Shown piece by piece: positions 48,646 to 58,841 of a stretch of DNA of 64,000 nucleotides. Location of the stretch: NCBI GenBank assembly GCA_003129525.1, contig CP029329.1, positions 3,594,001-3,658,000 of the forward strand, read 5' to 3'. Within the stretch, counting starts at the first letter, position 1. Every line of letters starts with the position of its first letter. The notes under the pieces are model-generated. The model was not told where the DNA came from. It ran no database searches and was given only the letters and a program-made list of their open reading frames with translations. This DNA comes from Clostridium beijerinckii (GTDB lineage Bacteria > Bacillota > Clostridia > Clostridiales > Clostridiaceae). Position numbers and translations under genes: made by a program.

Positions 48646-50688
48646 TTATAGTAACTTTCTCAATTCATTAATATCATTAACTGGAGCTAAGCAGGATTTT
48701 CCCTCACATAGATAATATGTAGATTTTTCATTTACGAAATCATAATCTTTAATAAATGGTATTAGTTCTTCAATTTCTTGTTTGTTTTCATCATTTTTAA
48801 TAATTGTTGTTAAATTAAAGGTTTGTTTTTCACTTAGTAAGTCTTTAATTTTTTCTTCATCACTTTTGTCTTTAATAACACATACTAATTCTTTTGATGT
48901 ATTTAATGCAAAAGATGCTGCAATTAAAAAGAATGAGTGATTTATTTCTTCACTAAATATAGATCCGCAAATAAAATCAAGCTGTTTTTCCGCCATTTCT
49001 TCTAAATTTGCATCTCCAGTTATTCTTGCAAGTTTTATTAAATTATATGCAGCAACAGAATTTCCTGAAGGTATTGCTCCATCAAATAATTCTTTAGGTC
49101 TAGCTATTAATTTTTCGCTATCTTCTCCATAAAGAAAAAATCCTTGTTTATCATTATCCCAAAAGAAATTAATCATATCTTTATTTAAATCAATAGCCTT
49201 CTTTAAAAATGTAATATCAAAGCTACTTTCATAAAGCTCTATAAGCCCAAAACAAAGGAATGCATAGTCATCTAAATATGCCTTATGACGAGATTCTTCA
49301 TCTCTGAATCTCGCAAGTAACCTTTTATTTTCATCAATTAAATTATTAAAAATGAAATCCACTGCTTTTTTAGCATATTCAAAATACCTTTCATCTTCAA
49401 GAACCTTATATGCTTTTCCAAGAGCTGCTATCATAAGACCATTCCACGATGTTAAAATCTTATCATCTTTATGCAATTTCATTCTTTTGCTTCTATATTC
49501 AAGTACTTTTTCACTCAAATCTCTTATTTTATCATTATCTTCATTAAACTCACTATTATTTATTAAGTTAGGAATACTCTTACCTTCAAAGTTTCCATCA
49601 ACAGTTATGTCCAAGTATTCATTGAAATATGTTCCATCCTCTTCACCTAAAACTTCTAAAATTTCTAAAGGATTAAATACATAATACTTTCCTTCTTCAC
49701 CTTCACTATCTGCATCCTCTGCACAATAGAATCCACCATTTTCATTTGTAAGTTCCCTAAATACATATTCTAGTGCCTTCATTGCTACATTTTTATACAA
49801 CTCATTTTTAGTGATTTCATATCCTTCAAGATATGCAATAATTAATAATGCATTATCATAAAGCATTTTCTCAAAATGTGGTGCTAACCACTTATTATCA
49901 GTGGAATATCTAGAAAATCCAAATCCTATATGATCAAATAATCCACCTTTATACATACAATCTAAAGTTTTCTCAGCCATTTCTAAAGCTTTAATATCTT
50001 TTTGTGTTTTATAATATCTAAGTAGAAACATAATTTTATGCGGTGTTGGGAACTTAGGAGCAGATCCAAATCCTCCATATTTTTTATCAAAAATACGTGA
50101 AACCTGATTATATCCATTTTCTAATGTTTTAGAAGTTAATTTAGTATCATTATTTTCTCCTTCATAATATTTATCAAGTTCTGCTAAAATGCTTTCGCTA
50201 GTAGATATAAGCTTATTCCTATTATCTTTCCAATGAGTAATTATAGAATATAAGATGTCTGTAATTCCTGGCATATTATATTTAGAATTCTTAGGAAAAT
50301 AAGTTCCTGCAAAAAATGGTTTTTGATCTGGAGTCATTATTATTGTAAGTGGCCAACCACCATGATTAGTTAAAGCTTGGCAAACAGTCATATAGACACT
50401 ATCTACATCTGGTCTCTCTTCCCTATCTACCTTTATTGCTATGAAATTATCATTTATAATTTTTGCAACTTCCACATCTTCAAAAGATTCGTGTGCCATT
50501 ACATGACACCAATGACAAGTAGAATATCCAATGCTTAAAAATATAGGTTTATCTTCTTCTTTAGCTTTAGCAAATGCTTCATCACTCCATGAATACCAGT
50601 TTATTGGATTATAAGCATGTTGCAAAAGGTATGGACTCTTTTCATTTATTAATCTATTAGGTTTTTGATTCATATTTTCTTTTAGCAT
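48646..50688 (-). CDS. YyaL-like thioredoxin-fold/six-hairpin protein (DUF255)
   Basis: 680 residues. The N-terminus [21 protein letters not shown] and the CxxC motif in [14 protein letters not shown] are the DUF255 thioredoxin domain; the rest is an alpha/alpha barrel with [12 protein letters not shown] and [14 protein letters not shown]. This is the conserved YyaL/spermatogenesis-associated protein 20 family. Function is uncertain; thiol chemistry or a sugar-epimerase-like role has been proposed. Full length. GGGAGAG precedes the ATG. Confidence 0.93.
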   Translation of the reverse strand: MLKENMNQKPNRLINEKSPYLLQHAYNPINWYSWSDEAFAKAKEEDKPIFLSIGYSTCHWCHVMAHESFEDVEVAKIINDNFIAIKVDREERPDVDSVYMTVCQALTNHGGWPLTIIMTPDQKPFFAGTYFPKNSKYNMPGITDILYSIITHWKDNRNKLISTSESILAELDKYYEGENNDTKLTSKTLENGYNQVSRIFDKKYGGFGSAPKFPTPHKIMFLLRYYKTQKDIKALEMAEKTLDCMYKGGLFDHIGFGFSRYSTDNKWLAPHFEKMLYDNALLIIAYLEGYEITKNELYKNVAMKALEYVFRELTNENGGFYCAEDADSEGEEGKYYVFNPLEILEVLGEEDGTYFNEYLDITVDGNFEGKSIPNLINNSEFNEDNDKIRDLSEKVLEYRSKRMKLHKDDKILTSWNGLMIAALGKAYKVLEDERYFEYAKKAVDFIFNNLIDENKRLLARFRDEESRHKAYLDDYAFLCFGLIELYESSFDITFLKKAIDLNKDMINFFWDNDKQGFFLYGEDSEKLIARPKELFDGAIPSGNSVAAYNLIKLARITGDANLEEMAEKQLDFICGSIFSEEINHSFFLIAASFALNTSKELVCVIKDKSDEEKIKDLLSEKQTFNLTTIIKNDENKQEIEELIPFIKDYDFVNEKSTYYLCEGKSCLAPVNDINELRKLL

Positions 50689-50733
50689 ATTGTCACTCTC
50701 CCTTTATATTTTTATCTTTATTACTATACCCAA

Positions 50734-50855
50734 AAGGGATTGTTGCAAAATGGTTGTTTATTAAAAACATTTGTATAAAAGATCTGCTATTTCATATGAA
50801 TTATGCAAAAGGGACTGTGCATAATGAATTTTTATTCATTGTGCAACAGCCCCTT
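50734..50855 (-). repeat. 122-bp palindromic repeat, copy 2, downstream of the M20 gene
   Basis: Same length and layout as the copy at 21133: ends AAGGGATTGTTGCA and TGCAACAGCCCCTT (two mismatches), inner AATGAA / TTCATT hairpin and AAAAGGGACTGTG. Both copies start at the 3' side of a minus-strand gene. Confidence 0.75.
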
Positions 50856-50939
50856 ATTTAAACCACTTTTTATTTCAATTATTTAATTTATACATCCTCT
50901 TATCATAATTTCTTTTAGATCAGCTCGATGTTTTCCATG

Positions 50940-52106
50940 TTATTTATTTAAAAAATCAAGAGCAAATTGTACATGTAGTGCTGTACCATATTTCATATAG
51001 TCTTCATCAATCTTATATTTCTCATGGTGTGGAAAGTATATAGCTTCTTTTTCCTCATTTCTATATCCAACAAATGCATATACTCCTTTAGCACGCTCAA
51101 AATAGTACGGCGCATCTTCTGATCCCATATACTTAGCTAAAGTTAAATTTTTTCCTTCTCCAAAAACTTTTGTTGCAGACTTATCAGCTAGTGCTGCTAA
51201 TTCTGGATCATTATACATACTAAGTGCACTTTCTTCTATAATTACATCTACCTTAAGTTCATAAGCATCTGCAATGGCCTTTGCATGTCTTTTTATTGCT
51301 TCATGAGCTGTTTCTCTAGCCTTTGGGTTAAAGTATCTCATAGAAATATCAATCTCTGTATATTTTGAAACTACATTTGCCTTTGTACCTCCAATAAATT
51401 TTCCTACAGAAATTACTATTGGATCTTGGGCATTAATATTTTTAGTAACTATCCCTTGAATGTCTGTGACAAAAATACATGCAGGATGAATAGTATCCTT
51501 TGCGAGATGTGGAACTGATCCATGTCCTGATACTCCTTCAAACTTAACATAAATAGTATCACAGCCTGCCATTCTATACCCTGGTTCAATATTTACATAT
51601 CCTGTCTCTAATTCTGCCATTCCATGCATACACAGACAAGCATCTACTCCATCCATTCCACCTGCTTCTATAATTTTTTTCGCACCTGAGAAAGTTTCCT
51701 CACCTTCTTGAAAGAAGAATCTAACCTCACCAGATATCTCCTCCTTCATTTCCGATAAAATTGTTGCAGCACCAAGAAGCATAGAAGTGTGAGCATCGTG
51801 ACCACAAGCATGCATTAATCCAGGTGTTTTGGATTTAAATTCAACATCTGTTTCCTCTTTTACTGGAAGAGCATCCATGTCTCCTCTTAAAGCTACAGTT
51901 CTTCCATCCTTTCCACCTTTTAATGTGGCAATCAAGGAGGTATTTCCTGCTTTCTTATATGGTATTCCAAGTTTATCTAATTCCTTCATAATCTTTTCCT
52001 GAGTTTTAAATTCCTGACCACTAAGTTCAGGATTTTTATGTAAATCTCTTCTAAAATTAATAACATAGTCTTCAATTTCTTTAGCCTTATCTAATATATT
52101 TGACAT
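50940..52106 (-). CDS. M20-family amidohydrolase
   Basis: 388 residues. The metallopeptidase motifs HACGHDAHTS, EEGEE, GDMDALPV and the final HHEKYKIDE are conserved as in N-acyl-amino acid amidohydrolases (hippurate hydrolase, AbgB type). It cleaves an N-acyl or aryl amide to release an amino acid. The MFS exporter gene lies 55 bases upstream on the same strand and may handle a related compound. AAGGAAG precedes the ATG. Confidence 0.92.
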   Translation of the reverse strand: MSNILDKAKEIEDYVINFRRDLHKNPELSGQEFKTQEKIMKELDKLGIPYKKAGNTSLIATLKGGKDGRTVALRGDMDALPVKEETDVEFKSKTPGLMHACGHDAHTSMLLGAATILSEMKEEISGEVRFFFQEGEETFSGAKKIIEAGGMDGVDACLCMHGMAELETGYVNIEPGYRMAGCDTIYVKFEGVSGHGSVPHLAKDTIHPACIFVTDIQGIVTKNINAQDPIVISVGKFIGGTKANVVSKYTEIDISMRYFNPKARETAHEAIKRHAKAIADAYELKVDVIIEESALSMYNDPELAALADKSATKVFGEGKNLTLAKYMGSEDAPYYFERAKGVYAFVGYRNEEKEAIYFPHHEKYKIDEDYMKYGTALHVQFALDFLNK

Positions 52107-52161
52107 ATAAATACTTCCTTTCTATATTTAAAATACTACTATTTATTTTTATCTGACAAAG

Positions 52162-53571
52162 TTAACTAGCTCTTTTTTGATTTTGAATGTCCTCATTTTT
52201 CTTTTTCTTAGGGACAAGAAGAATTACTGCAATTAATGATATAAATCCTGCGATTACGCTAACTCCTAATCCCCAACCAGCTGCTAAATTTTCAGCTGAT
52301 GCGTTGTTCATAAGAATAGCAGTTGATGCGGCTCCAGAAATAGCAACTCCAAAGCTACCGCCTAAAGAACTTGCCATTTTATAAATACCTGATGCTGAAC
52401 CTGCCTTTTCTGCTGGAACATTTCCAACTGCAGTATTTGTAGATGGAGTTGCATAAAATCCAAATCCAGTTCCCATGATAGCAAGACCAACTACAACAGC
52501 TGTAAAGTATGCAACATTAGGTAAGAATGTTAATGTCATTAAGAATATTCCTACCGCAGCCATTAATGTACCTATAGCCATTGGCAAGCGTGCTCCTACC
52601 TTAAGCATAACTTTTTCTCCTACACGAATTGTCCCAACTATAGCAATTAAATAACTAATTGTTAACAATCCACTTTGAAATGAAGTTAATCCACGTCCTG
52701 TTTGAACATAAGGCATTAATATAAACAAGCAACCTGCACACATATTTAACAAGAAATTTGAAATTACAGCTGCATTATAACCTTTACTACTGAATAAAGA
52801 TAAATCAACTAATGGAGCAGAGTTTCTTTTTTCAATGAATAAGAACAAAATAAATAAAATTACGAAAGCAGCTATCAATGAAAGAATAGTAGGACTAGCC
52901 CATCCTAACTGTGCACCACGAGTAGCAACTAAATTTAATGAAAGTAATGCTAACACTAAAGTAATAATTCCAAAATAATCAGCACCTTGTTTTTCTGCGC
53001 TAGTAATTTTACTTTCTGGAGTACCCTTAATTAAAAACATACCAATCAATGCCACTGGAACAGTAAGCCAGAATAACCAACGCCATCCTAACGCTGATAC
53101 TACTGCACCTCCGAAGAAGTTAGCAACACTACTACCACCCCAAGATGCTAAAGACCAAAAGCTTATAGCACGTGGACGAGCTTCTCCTGGATAATAAGCA
53201 TTTATAAGTGCTAAAGTAGCTGGCATAATAAATGCACCTGATAAACCTTGAATAATACGACCCGCAATAAGAAGTGTTGATCCTGTTGCTACTGCACAAA
53301 GTATAGAACCAACTATACTTAAGATGAATCCAAACTGAGTCATCTTAACCCTTCCTATCTTATCAGCAATACTTCCTGCTGTTACAATACTAACACCACA
53401 AATTAATGCAGTGATACTAATCGCAGTACTAACAACGGAACTTGAAACTCCTAAATCTTGAATAAGTGGTGGCACTCCTGCTGTTATAGAATTACCAAAT
53501 AACCAATAGGTTGCTACACCTAGAATCATTCCCGTTAACAAACGATCATTACCTTTGTAATTTGTCATATG
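52162..53571 (-). CDS. MFS transporter, 14-helix DHA2-type
   Basis: 469 residues from the ATG at 53571 (M18 of the long frame), which follows TAGGAGGGAAACAT. About 14 hydrophobic helices, with GSIADKIGRVKMTQFGFI (motif A) and GRIIQGLSGAFIMPATLALI (motif C), point to drug/H+ antiport. Substrate unknown. It may be co-transcribed with the M20 amidohydrolase. Confidence 0.9.
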   Translation of the reverse strand, partial: HMTNYKGNDRLLTGMILGVATYWLFGNSITAGVPPLIQDLGVSSSVVSTAISITALICGVSIVTAGSIADKIGRVKMTQFGFILSIVGSILCAVATGSTLLIAGRIIQGLSGAFIMPATLALINAYYPGEARPRAISFWSLASWGGSSVANFFGGAVVSALGWRWLFWLTVPVALIGMFLIKGTPESKITSAEKQGADYFGIITLVLALLSLNLVATRGAQLGWASPTILSLIAAFVILFILFLFIEKRNSAPLVDLSLFSSKGYNAAVISNFLLNMCAGCLFILMPYVQTGRGLTSFQSGLLTISYLIAIVGTIRVGEKVMLKVGARLPMAIGTLMAAVGIFLMTLTFLPNVAYFTAVVVGLAIMGTGFGFYATPSTNTAVGNVPAEKAGSASGIYKMASSLGGSFGVAISGAASTAILMNNASAENLAAGWGLGVSVIAGFISLIAVILLVPKKKKNEDIQNQKRAS

Positions 53572-53860
53572 TTTCCCTCCTAAATCTTTTTTAATTTGTT
53601 CCCTATTAATTTTGAAATCCATTACATTGATATTACTTAAAGTTTTTGAACCATTAATCGTATATAATCATCACTTTAATAATGTGTTACTACTAGTATG
53701 TACAATGAATTATGAATTTGTGAACAATTAAATAATATACTTATTATTAAAAAGTTAAAATAGCATTTCTTCCAACGTATATATTTATGTCTTAAATTTC
53801 ATTTACAATTACGTTCGGAGGATGTTTTTTGCACTAAACGTAAAGAAGAAGTTAAAAGTA

Positions 53861-55165
53861 TTATTTTCCTTCTAACTTCTTCTTGACAGAAAAAATATAT
53901 AAATCTTGTGTAAACATTCCCTCATTTATGAATGTATCTAGAGTCATATTAGAATTTTTATCAATTATAGATTTAATTATATAAAGACCTAATCCTCTAT
54001 TTTTACCTTTAGTAGAATAACCTTTATTATAAATTTTATCCATGTTTAGTTCTTCTTTTTTAAAGGTATTTGCTACTGTAATATTTAAATTATTATCAAT
54101 TGCCTCCACATAAATTTCTAATTTTTTATTATCATTTTTTAATGTTTCCTCTAATGCATTTTCTAATATTATTCCCATAACTCTAGAAAATTCCACTTCA
54201 GATATGTTGCATTCTTTTATTTCCCCTATAGTTATTAAGCTTACTTTTACATCTTTCTTAATGCTTAACATTATATAATATGAAAGAATAGATTTTAGAG
54301 GAATATAATTTATATCTTTTAAATTTAAGAAGGCATCATAACTTTTATCTCCCACCATTTCTCTATTTAATTTATCTAATAAATTATTCTCACTTAAATT
54401 ATCTATTCCTATACCTAACACTATGTTTTTATAATCATGTTTAAATTCTCTATACTTCTCTACTAATTCCTCTATAGTCTCTATGTATAGGGTTAGTTCC
54501 TTAATTTTCTTCTCTTTTTCACTCAATTCTAATTCATCTTTTATATTTTTTATATCTAATTTATTATTTATAATATAAAACATTAAAACAAAGAAATTTA
54601 TACAAACAAATGAGATTAATTTAATTCCATAGTTTATATTCAAATCATTAATTATTTTTATTAATATATTAATAAAAATAATTATATATATAACATTAAA
54701 GTTTCTTTGTTTGACATTATCCTCTGGAAAACTTAATGGAATATATCTCCTGAATAATCCAAAAGCTATAATGATAGCTAAATAAATTAATATGAAATTG
54801 TGATTAATTGGATGTAACAAAATATTAAAGTTAAATATATCTTTTATATTTATGTCATTGCCTAGAATAAGTACTATACCTGAACTCATGTAATAAGACA
54901 TTAGAGTAATCAGTTCTACAAAAAAGGAAAGTTCCAAATTCCTTTTCAAATTCTTCCCAATACATAAATAAGTTATAATATAATTGCAAAACCATACAAA
55001 TATAAAAGATAAAAGGTTATCTTTTAAAAACTCCATAACACTAGGTTTAATAAGTATTACTATCATTATTGCAAAAAAACCTTTAAGTTTAATACTTATC
55101 TTTTTATCAGAAAAAACATAAATAAGATAAGTTTGTGCTAATGTTGTTGCTATGGTGTAATGCAT
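53861..55165 (-). CDS. GHKL sensor histidine kinase, AgrC-like
   Basis: 434 residues. Seven or so N-terminal helices (to about 205) are followed by a coiled region, then the dimerisation segment EFKHDYKNIVLGIG with the phospho-accepting His and a GHKL ATPase with MGIILENALEET (N box) and GLGLYIIKS (G box). This is the peptide-pheromone receptor type (AgrC, ComD). The gene overlaps the response regulator by 16 bases. No agrB/agrD-like peptide gene is nearby. Confidence 0.9.
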   Translation of the reverse strand: MHYTIATTLAQTYLIYVFSDKKISIKLKGFFAIMIVILIKPSVMEFLKDNLLSFIFVWFCNYIITYLCIGKNLKRNLELSFFVELITLMSYYMSSGIVLILGNDINIKDIFNFNILLHPINHNFILIYLAIIIAFGLFRRYIPLSFPEDNVKQRNFNVIYIIIFINILIKIINDLNINYGIKLISFVCINFFVLMFYIINNKLDIKNIKDELELSEKEKKIKELTLYIETIEELVEKYREFKHDYKNIVLGIGIDNLSENNLLDKLNREMVGDKSYDAFLNLKDINYIPLKSILSYYIMLSIKKDVKVSLITIGEIKECNISEVEFSRVMGIILENALEETLKNDNKKLEIYVEAIDNNLNITVANTFKKEELNMDKIYNKGYSTKGKNRGLGLYIIKSIIDKNSNMTLDTFINEGMFTQDLYIFSVKKKLEGK

Positions 55166-55884
55166 GCTTTTATCTCCTTTTCTCTTCTCTTGGAAACAAT
55201 CTCTTTCATACCACCCGTAAGAACTACATATAAATCCCCATTAATATTTTCAATCATTTTAATATGTTCTTTGTTCACAATTATACTTCTATGAATTTGT
55301 ACAAATTGATTTGAAAGCTCCTTTTGAACCTCTTTTAAAGTTAAATTTACACTTATTTCATTTTTTATTGTATATATAATAATTTTCTTTTTACTCTTAT
55401 CAGTTTCTATACAAATAATATCTGAAGGTTTTATTATAAATACATTTCCACCAACTTTAAATATTAAAGATTCATTTTCAATATTATCTTTATAAATTTT
55501 AATATATGCATTAAGTGCTTCTTTAATAGAATTTTCCATGTCATAACCTTTATCTATAAAATCTAATATTTTTAACTTATATTTAAATACACTCTGCATT
55601 TGGTGAATATGAGAAGTAACATATATCATTTCTCCTTTATATTCATCAATATTTCTTATATCTCTTCCCAACGATAAACCATTTTTATCCTGTTTCAAAT
55701 CTATATCTAAAATATAAAGACAATCTTCATATGAATTTAAAGATTTAATATAATTTATTGTTTCCTCATAGATATTAAATGCTTTAATATTACATTCCAA
55801 ACCGCTCTCTTCAAATACAAGTTTTGCTATTTTAGAAATTTGTTCTATATATTCTTTTCTATCTTCACATATAATTATGTTCAA
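55150..55884 (-). CDS. LytTR response regulator, AgrA-like
   Basis: 244 residues. The N-terminal receiver begins NIIICEDRKEYIEQ and has the phospho-Asp in LYILDIDLKQD; the C-terminal LytTR DNA-binding domain has CIETDKSKKKIIIYT and FVQIHRSIIVNKEHIK. The long frame starts with GTG GTG (55896), which looks like the ribosome site. The start TTG at 55884 gives the usual MNIIICED N-terminus. It is co-expressed with the AgrC-like kinase. Confidence 0.88.
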   Translation of the reverse strand: MNIIICEDRKEYIEQISKIAKLVFEESGLECNIKAFNIYEETINYIKSLNSYEDCLYILDIDLKQDKNGLSLGRDIRNIDEYKGEMIYVTSHIHQMQSVFKYKLKILDFIDKGYDMENSIKEALNAYIKIYKDNIENESLIFKVGGNVFIIKPSDIICIETDKSKKKIIIYTIKNEISVNLTLKEVQKELSNQFVQIHRSIIVNKEHIKMIENINGDLYVVLTGGMKEIVSKRREKEIKACITP

Positions 55885-55953
55885 AAAAATCACCACTTTA
55901 CATTTTTATAATATAAACCTAATTAGAGAAATTATTTATAATATATCTTTAAA

Positions 55954-56067
55954 CTAATTAGTAAGCAAACCATTCATTATGGCTACTTCAACATAATTAT
56001 ATGAATCATCATCTTTAAAAGTTATATAATAATCATTTTTAATTTTCCTAATCCTTATATCTTTCAT
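55954..56067 (-). CDS. Short possible ORF of 37 residues
   Basis: MKDIRIRKIKNDYYITFKDD then DSYNYVEVAIMNGLLTN, a protein-like mix of residues, in the spacer behind the metallophosphoesterase gene. There is no ribosome site, and an in-frame stop lies five codons upstream. It may be a remnant of a larger gene. Weak support. Confidence 0.3.
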   Translation of the reverse strand: MKDIRIRKIKNDYYITFKDDDSYNYVEVAIMNGLLTN

Positions 56068-56112
56068 TAAATCATTAATAAACTATTCACAATCTGCGCT
56101 TGCTTAATTTTA

Positions 56113-57012
56113 TTACGTTTTGCTAATATCATAATTTTCAATAGGATTGGGCCCCCTTACAACTTCTCTTCTTATTTGAAGGACACCATCATCATCTGGG
56201 AAAACACTCCATTTGACTAGCTGAATTTCTCCATCCGTGATTTCAATATTCGTTATGCTAGTAGGATAGACGCAACATCCTATATTAAAATATGGCAGTT
56301 CGTGACTTTTGGGATATTTAAATCTGTGTGTATGCCCGCAAATAATCATTTTTTTATGTTTTTTAATCCATTTTACATAGCTCTTCTCAATCTTATGTCT
56401 CTTATGCATATTTACAACCGGACTAGATGGACTTTTAACACCTAAAGCATGCAAAAATCTCCAAAAATATTTTAATGAAAGCATGGTTGGAAACCAAAGC
56501 TGGTCGTTAGATAAGTCTCCTTGATGTCCATGAACAACTAGAATCTCCTGCTGAGTATTTCTATTTTTCAAAATAAGTCCTTCACAAGGTTTCAGACCTT
56601 TCATAAAATCATAGGTTGTTTCTTTATAGTAGTTATAGTAAGTATAATAATTATTTTCTACGTATTCTTGTTTTTTTAAGTATATATTATGATTTCCATA
56701 TAACATAATCAATCTATCCTGATCAAAAAATCTTTTTAATACATTAAATACATCTGAATGAGCATTTTTTATATCTCGAAAGCGAGGATGTTCCCATAAT
56801 TCATCTCCATCTCCTGCTTCCACATAGGTAAATCCATTTTTATAATAATATTCAAGGGCAAATAAGTAGGTGTTTCTGTTTTTCGTAAATTCATCAGAAT
56901 GACTTCCATTACTCCTATGGCAATCGCTAAAGAAAACATATCTTGAGTTTTCGTCAAAATATTCTACTCTTGCATTTTCATATGCTTCCATTAATCTTTG
57001 ATCCGTATGCAT
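56113..57012 (-). CDS. Metallophosphoesterase
   Basis: 299 residues from the ATG at 57012 (AAGGGGTGATGACT before it; earlier GTG/ATG codons overlap that site). The calcineurin-like motifs are all present: FSDCHRS, GDGDELWE, YGNHNIY, VVHGHQGD and CGHTHRF. The full dinuclear site suggests an active phosphatase or phosphodiesterase. The EYYYKNGFTYVEAGDGDELW and GLKPCEGLILKN regions are unlike UDP-sugar hydrolases. Substrate unknown. Monocistronic. Confidence 0.9.
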   Translation of the reverse strand: MHTDQRLMEAYENARVEYFDENSRYVFFSDCHRSNGSHSDEFTKNRNTYLFALEYYYKNGFTYVEAGDGDELWEHPRFRDIKNAHSDVFNVLKRFFDQDRLIMLYGNHNIYLKKQEYVENNYYTYYNYYKETTYDFMKGLKPCEGLILKNRNTQQEILVVHGHQGDLSNDQLWFPTMLSLKYFWRFLHALGVKSPSSPVVNMHKRHKIEKSYVKWIKKHKKMIICGHTHRFKYPKSHELPYFNIGCCVYPTSITNIEITDGEIQLVKWSVFPDDDGVLQIRREVVRGPNPIENYDISKT

Positions 57013-57358
57013 AGTCATCACCCCTTAATTTATAAATACTTTTTTATTAAATTTCACCTTTATATGCGTAATTACATTCCTGTTACCATAATTTAATAGT
57101 AGCACAGAATTCTGCAAATACAATTCATTCTTCAAAATATGATCATAGAATTTTTTCTCTTTAAATTTTGATCTTTTCATAAAGCCACTAATTAACCTTG
57201 TCATTCCACGATTTGGTTATTAGCATTAAAGTTAACCACTATAAAAAGCACTGCATTAAAATGAAAATATTTGCTTTTATTATTTAAGATAAAGTATAAC
57301 AAATTGGATTTTTATGAATATATTATTTTATAAATAATTAATCGGGAGTTAAATATAA
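57013..57358. other. Intergenic region between divergent genes
   Basis: Separates the metallophosphoesterase (-) from the Pro-rich gene (+). It contains a GGGAGT ribosome site before the latter and AT-rich DNA, but no consensus sigma-A pair. A sporulation sigma factor promoter is possible; I cannot place it. Confidence 0.4.
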
Positions 57359-57943
57359 ATGCTAGATATTAACGATGATGCTTATGAAGATGATCTTTAT
57401 TTTGAAAATTATGAGACTTCATCTATTCTCTGTGAATCTTTTCAAAGACAAAGACCACCTTTTTTACCTATGCCAGGCGGTAACGTTCCCCCAATAGATA
57501 ATTATCCACCTGGTTTTGATGTTAATTCTCCACCTGGTTTTAATTTTCCTGGAGGAGTTTTTAACCCACCTGGATTGCCTAAATCTCCACCACCAAATTA
57601 TATTCCTAATAAAAATTCTGTTGGCGTTCAAGGCTTTAGTTCAATTGGAGATGGTATCGAAACTAAAGCTGTTAGTCCCAATTCCATCAGATTTTGTCTT
57701 TATAAATTCACATATATTTGGGAACGAAATGGTAGAAACTATTGGGCATTCTTGTTAAATATTGATAGGCGCTCTGTATCTGGTTTTAGATGGTATGGTA
57801 GAAATTGGGTTTATTGGGGAGTAGATTTAAGGAGAATCGATTCTTTTATATGCTATAGATCTACTTTTGAAACTGATTGTGAGGATTGTAAAAATCAAGT
57901 GAAACTTGATTCAAGTAATATTTTATTTCCATCTGAATCTTAG
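57359..57943 (+). CDS. Proline/glycine-rich protein, spore-coat-like, unknown
   Basis: 194 residues behind GGGAGTTAAATATAA. An acidic N-terminus is followed by a PPG-rich stretch (residues 33-83, NYPPGFDVNSPPGF, FNPPGLPKSPPPNY). The folded C-terminal half is rich in Trp, Tyr and Arg (SIRFCLYKFTYIWERNGRNY, then FRWYGRNWVYWGVDL) and contains Cys pairs CxxxC and CEDC. The look is that of a spore coat or surface protein. The last 16 codons (after ...CKN) coincide with repeat copy D, so the C-terminus is written by the repeat and the stop TAG is inside it. Confidence 0.7.
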   Translation: MLDINDDAYEDDLYFENYETSSILCESFQRQRPPFLPMPGGNVPPIDNYPPGFDVNSPPGFNFPGGVFNPPGLPKSPPPNYIPNKNSVGVQGFSSIGDGIETKAVSPNSIRFCLYKFTYIWERNGRNYWAFLLNIDRRSVSGFRWYGRNWVYWGVDLRRIDSFICYRSTFETDCEDCKNQVKLDSSNILFPSES

Positions 57944-58004
57944 CTGAATTTATACATCAAGGGGCACCCCGTAATCTTAATGATCACAATGTGCCCTCAA
58001 GATG
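57897..58004 (+). repeat. Structured repeat, copy D, overlapping the 3' end of the Pro-rich gene
   Basis: Core AAGTGAAACTTGATTCAAG..., CTGAATCTTAGCTGAATTTAT, then a hairpin CATC-aag-GGGCAC / GTGCCC-tcaa-GATG (57955-58004). The family pattern TATA..CAAGGGxCAC is kept. The second half forms a strong hairpin just after the stop codon. Confidence 0.68.
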
Positions 58005-58115
58005 TCATAACCTCAATTGAAATTAATTTTATTTATTTAATTTTCTATTTATAATAATAATATTCATTAATAAGTTAATACTAAAATAGAAAATTAAACT
58101 TAAGAGGTGGGTATT

Positions 58116-58763
58116 ATGAAAAAATTACTTTATATAACAGTGAATTCAAAGCCTGAAGAATTATCAACTAGTAAAACAGTTGGAAGAACACTCGTAAATA
58201 AGTTTTTAGAGCAGCATGCTGATTTTGAACTTGAAGAATTAGATTTATATAAATGTCATATTCCAAGATTAGAGTATGAATATTTTGAGAAAAGAAATTG
58301 CATGATAAAGGAAGAAGATTTCAATAAGTTAAATGAACATCAAAAAGAAGAAGTACATAAAATGGTAAAACTAGCAGATCAGTTTAGAGACTCCGATTTA
58401 TATGTAATTGCATCGCCTATGTGGAGTCTTTCTTTTCCATCTCCTTTAAAAGAATATATTGATTGCATTGTAATGGAGGGAAAAACTATACATATAGAAA
58501 ACGATAGCGTTGAAGGCTTATTAAATGATAAGCAAAGAGGTATGATATATATACAATCCTCTGGGGTATCTATTCCATGGCTCTTAAGAATTGTGATGAA
58601 CAAAGGACTGAATTATGTACATGATATAATGAAATTCATTGGAATAAAGAGATTTGAAGAATTATTAGTAGATGGGACTGGTTCTACTGAAGAAGAAAAA
58701 ACACAAGCCATACAAGAAGCAATAGGGAAAATTGATAACATCATTGCAGAGGTTTGGAGATAA
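58116..58763 (+). CDS. FMN-dependent NADH-azoreductase-like flavodoxin-fold protein
   Basis: 215 residues from the ATG at 58116; the GTG at 58107 forms part of the AAGAGGTGGG ribosome site. The fold starts KKLLYITVNSKPEELSTSKT and has ASPMWSLSFPSPLKEYIDCI, IYIQSSGVSIP and KRFEELLVDGTGST, the AzoR/acyl-carrier-protein-phosphodiesterase family. It binds FMN and reduces quinones or azo compounds with NAD(P)H. Its GFP-type glycine loop is altered. Monocistronic. Confidence 0.87.
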   Translation: MKKLLYITVNSKPEELSTSKTVGRTLVNKFLEQHADFELEELDLYKCHIPRLEYEYFEKRNCMIKEEDFNKLNEHQKEEVHKMVKLADQFRDSDLYVIASPMWSLSFPSPLKEYIDCIVMEGKTIHIENDSVEGLLNDKQRGMIYIQSSGVSIPWLLRIVMNKGLNYVHDIMKFIGIKRFEELLVDGTGSTEEEKTQAIQEAIGKIDNIIAEVWR

Positions 58764-58841
58764 TTTAATTGAAGAAGCAATATATACACTTTCATATGCA
58801 AATCTTCTATTATTATTTCTGATTTCAAATTAATGAAATAG

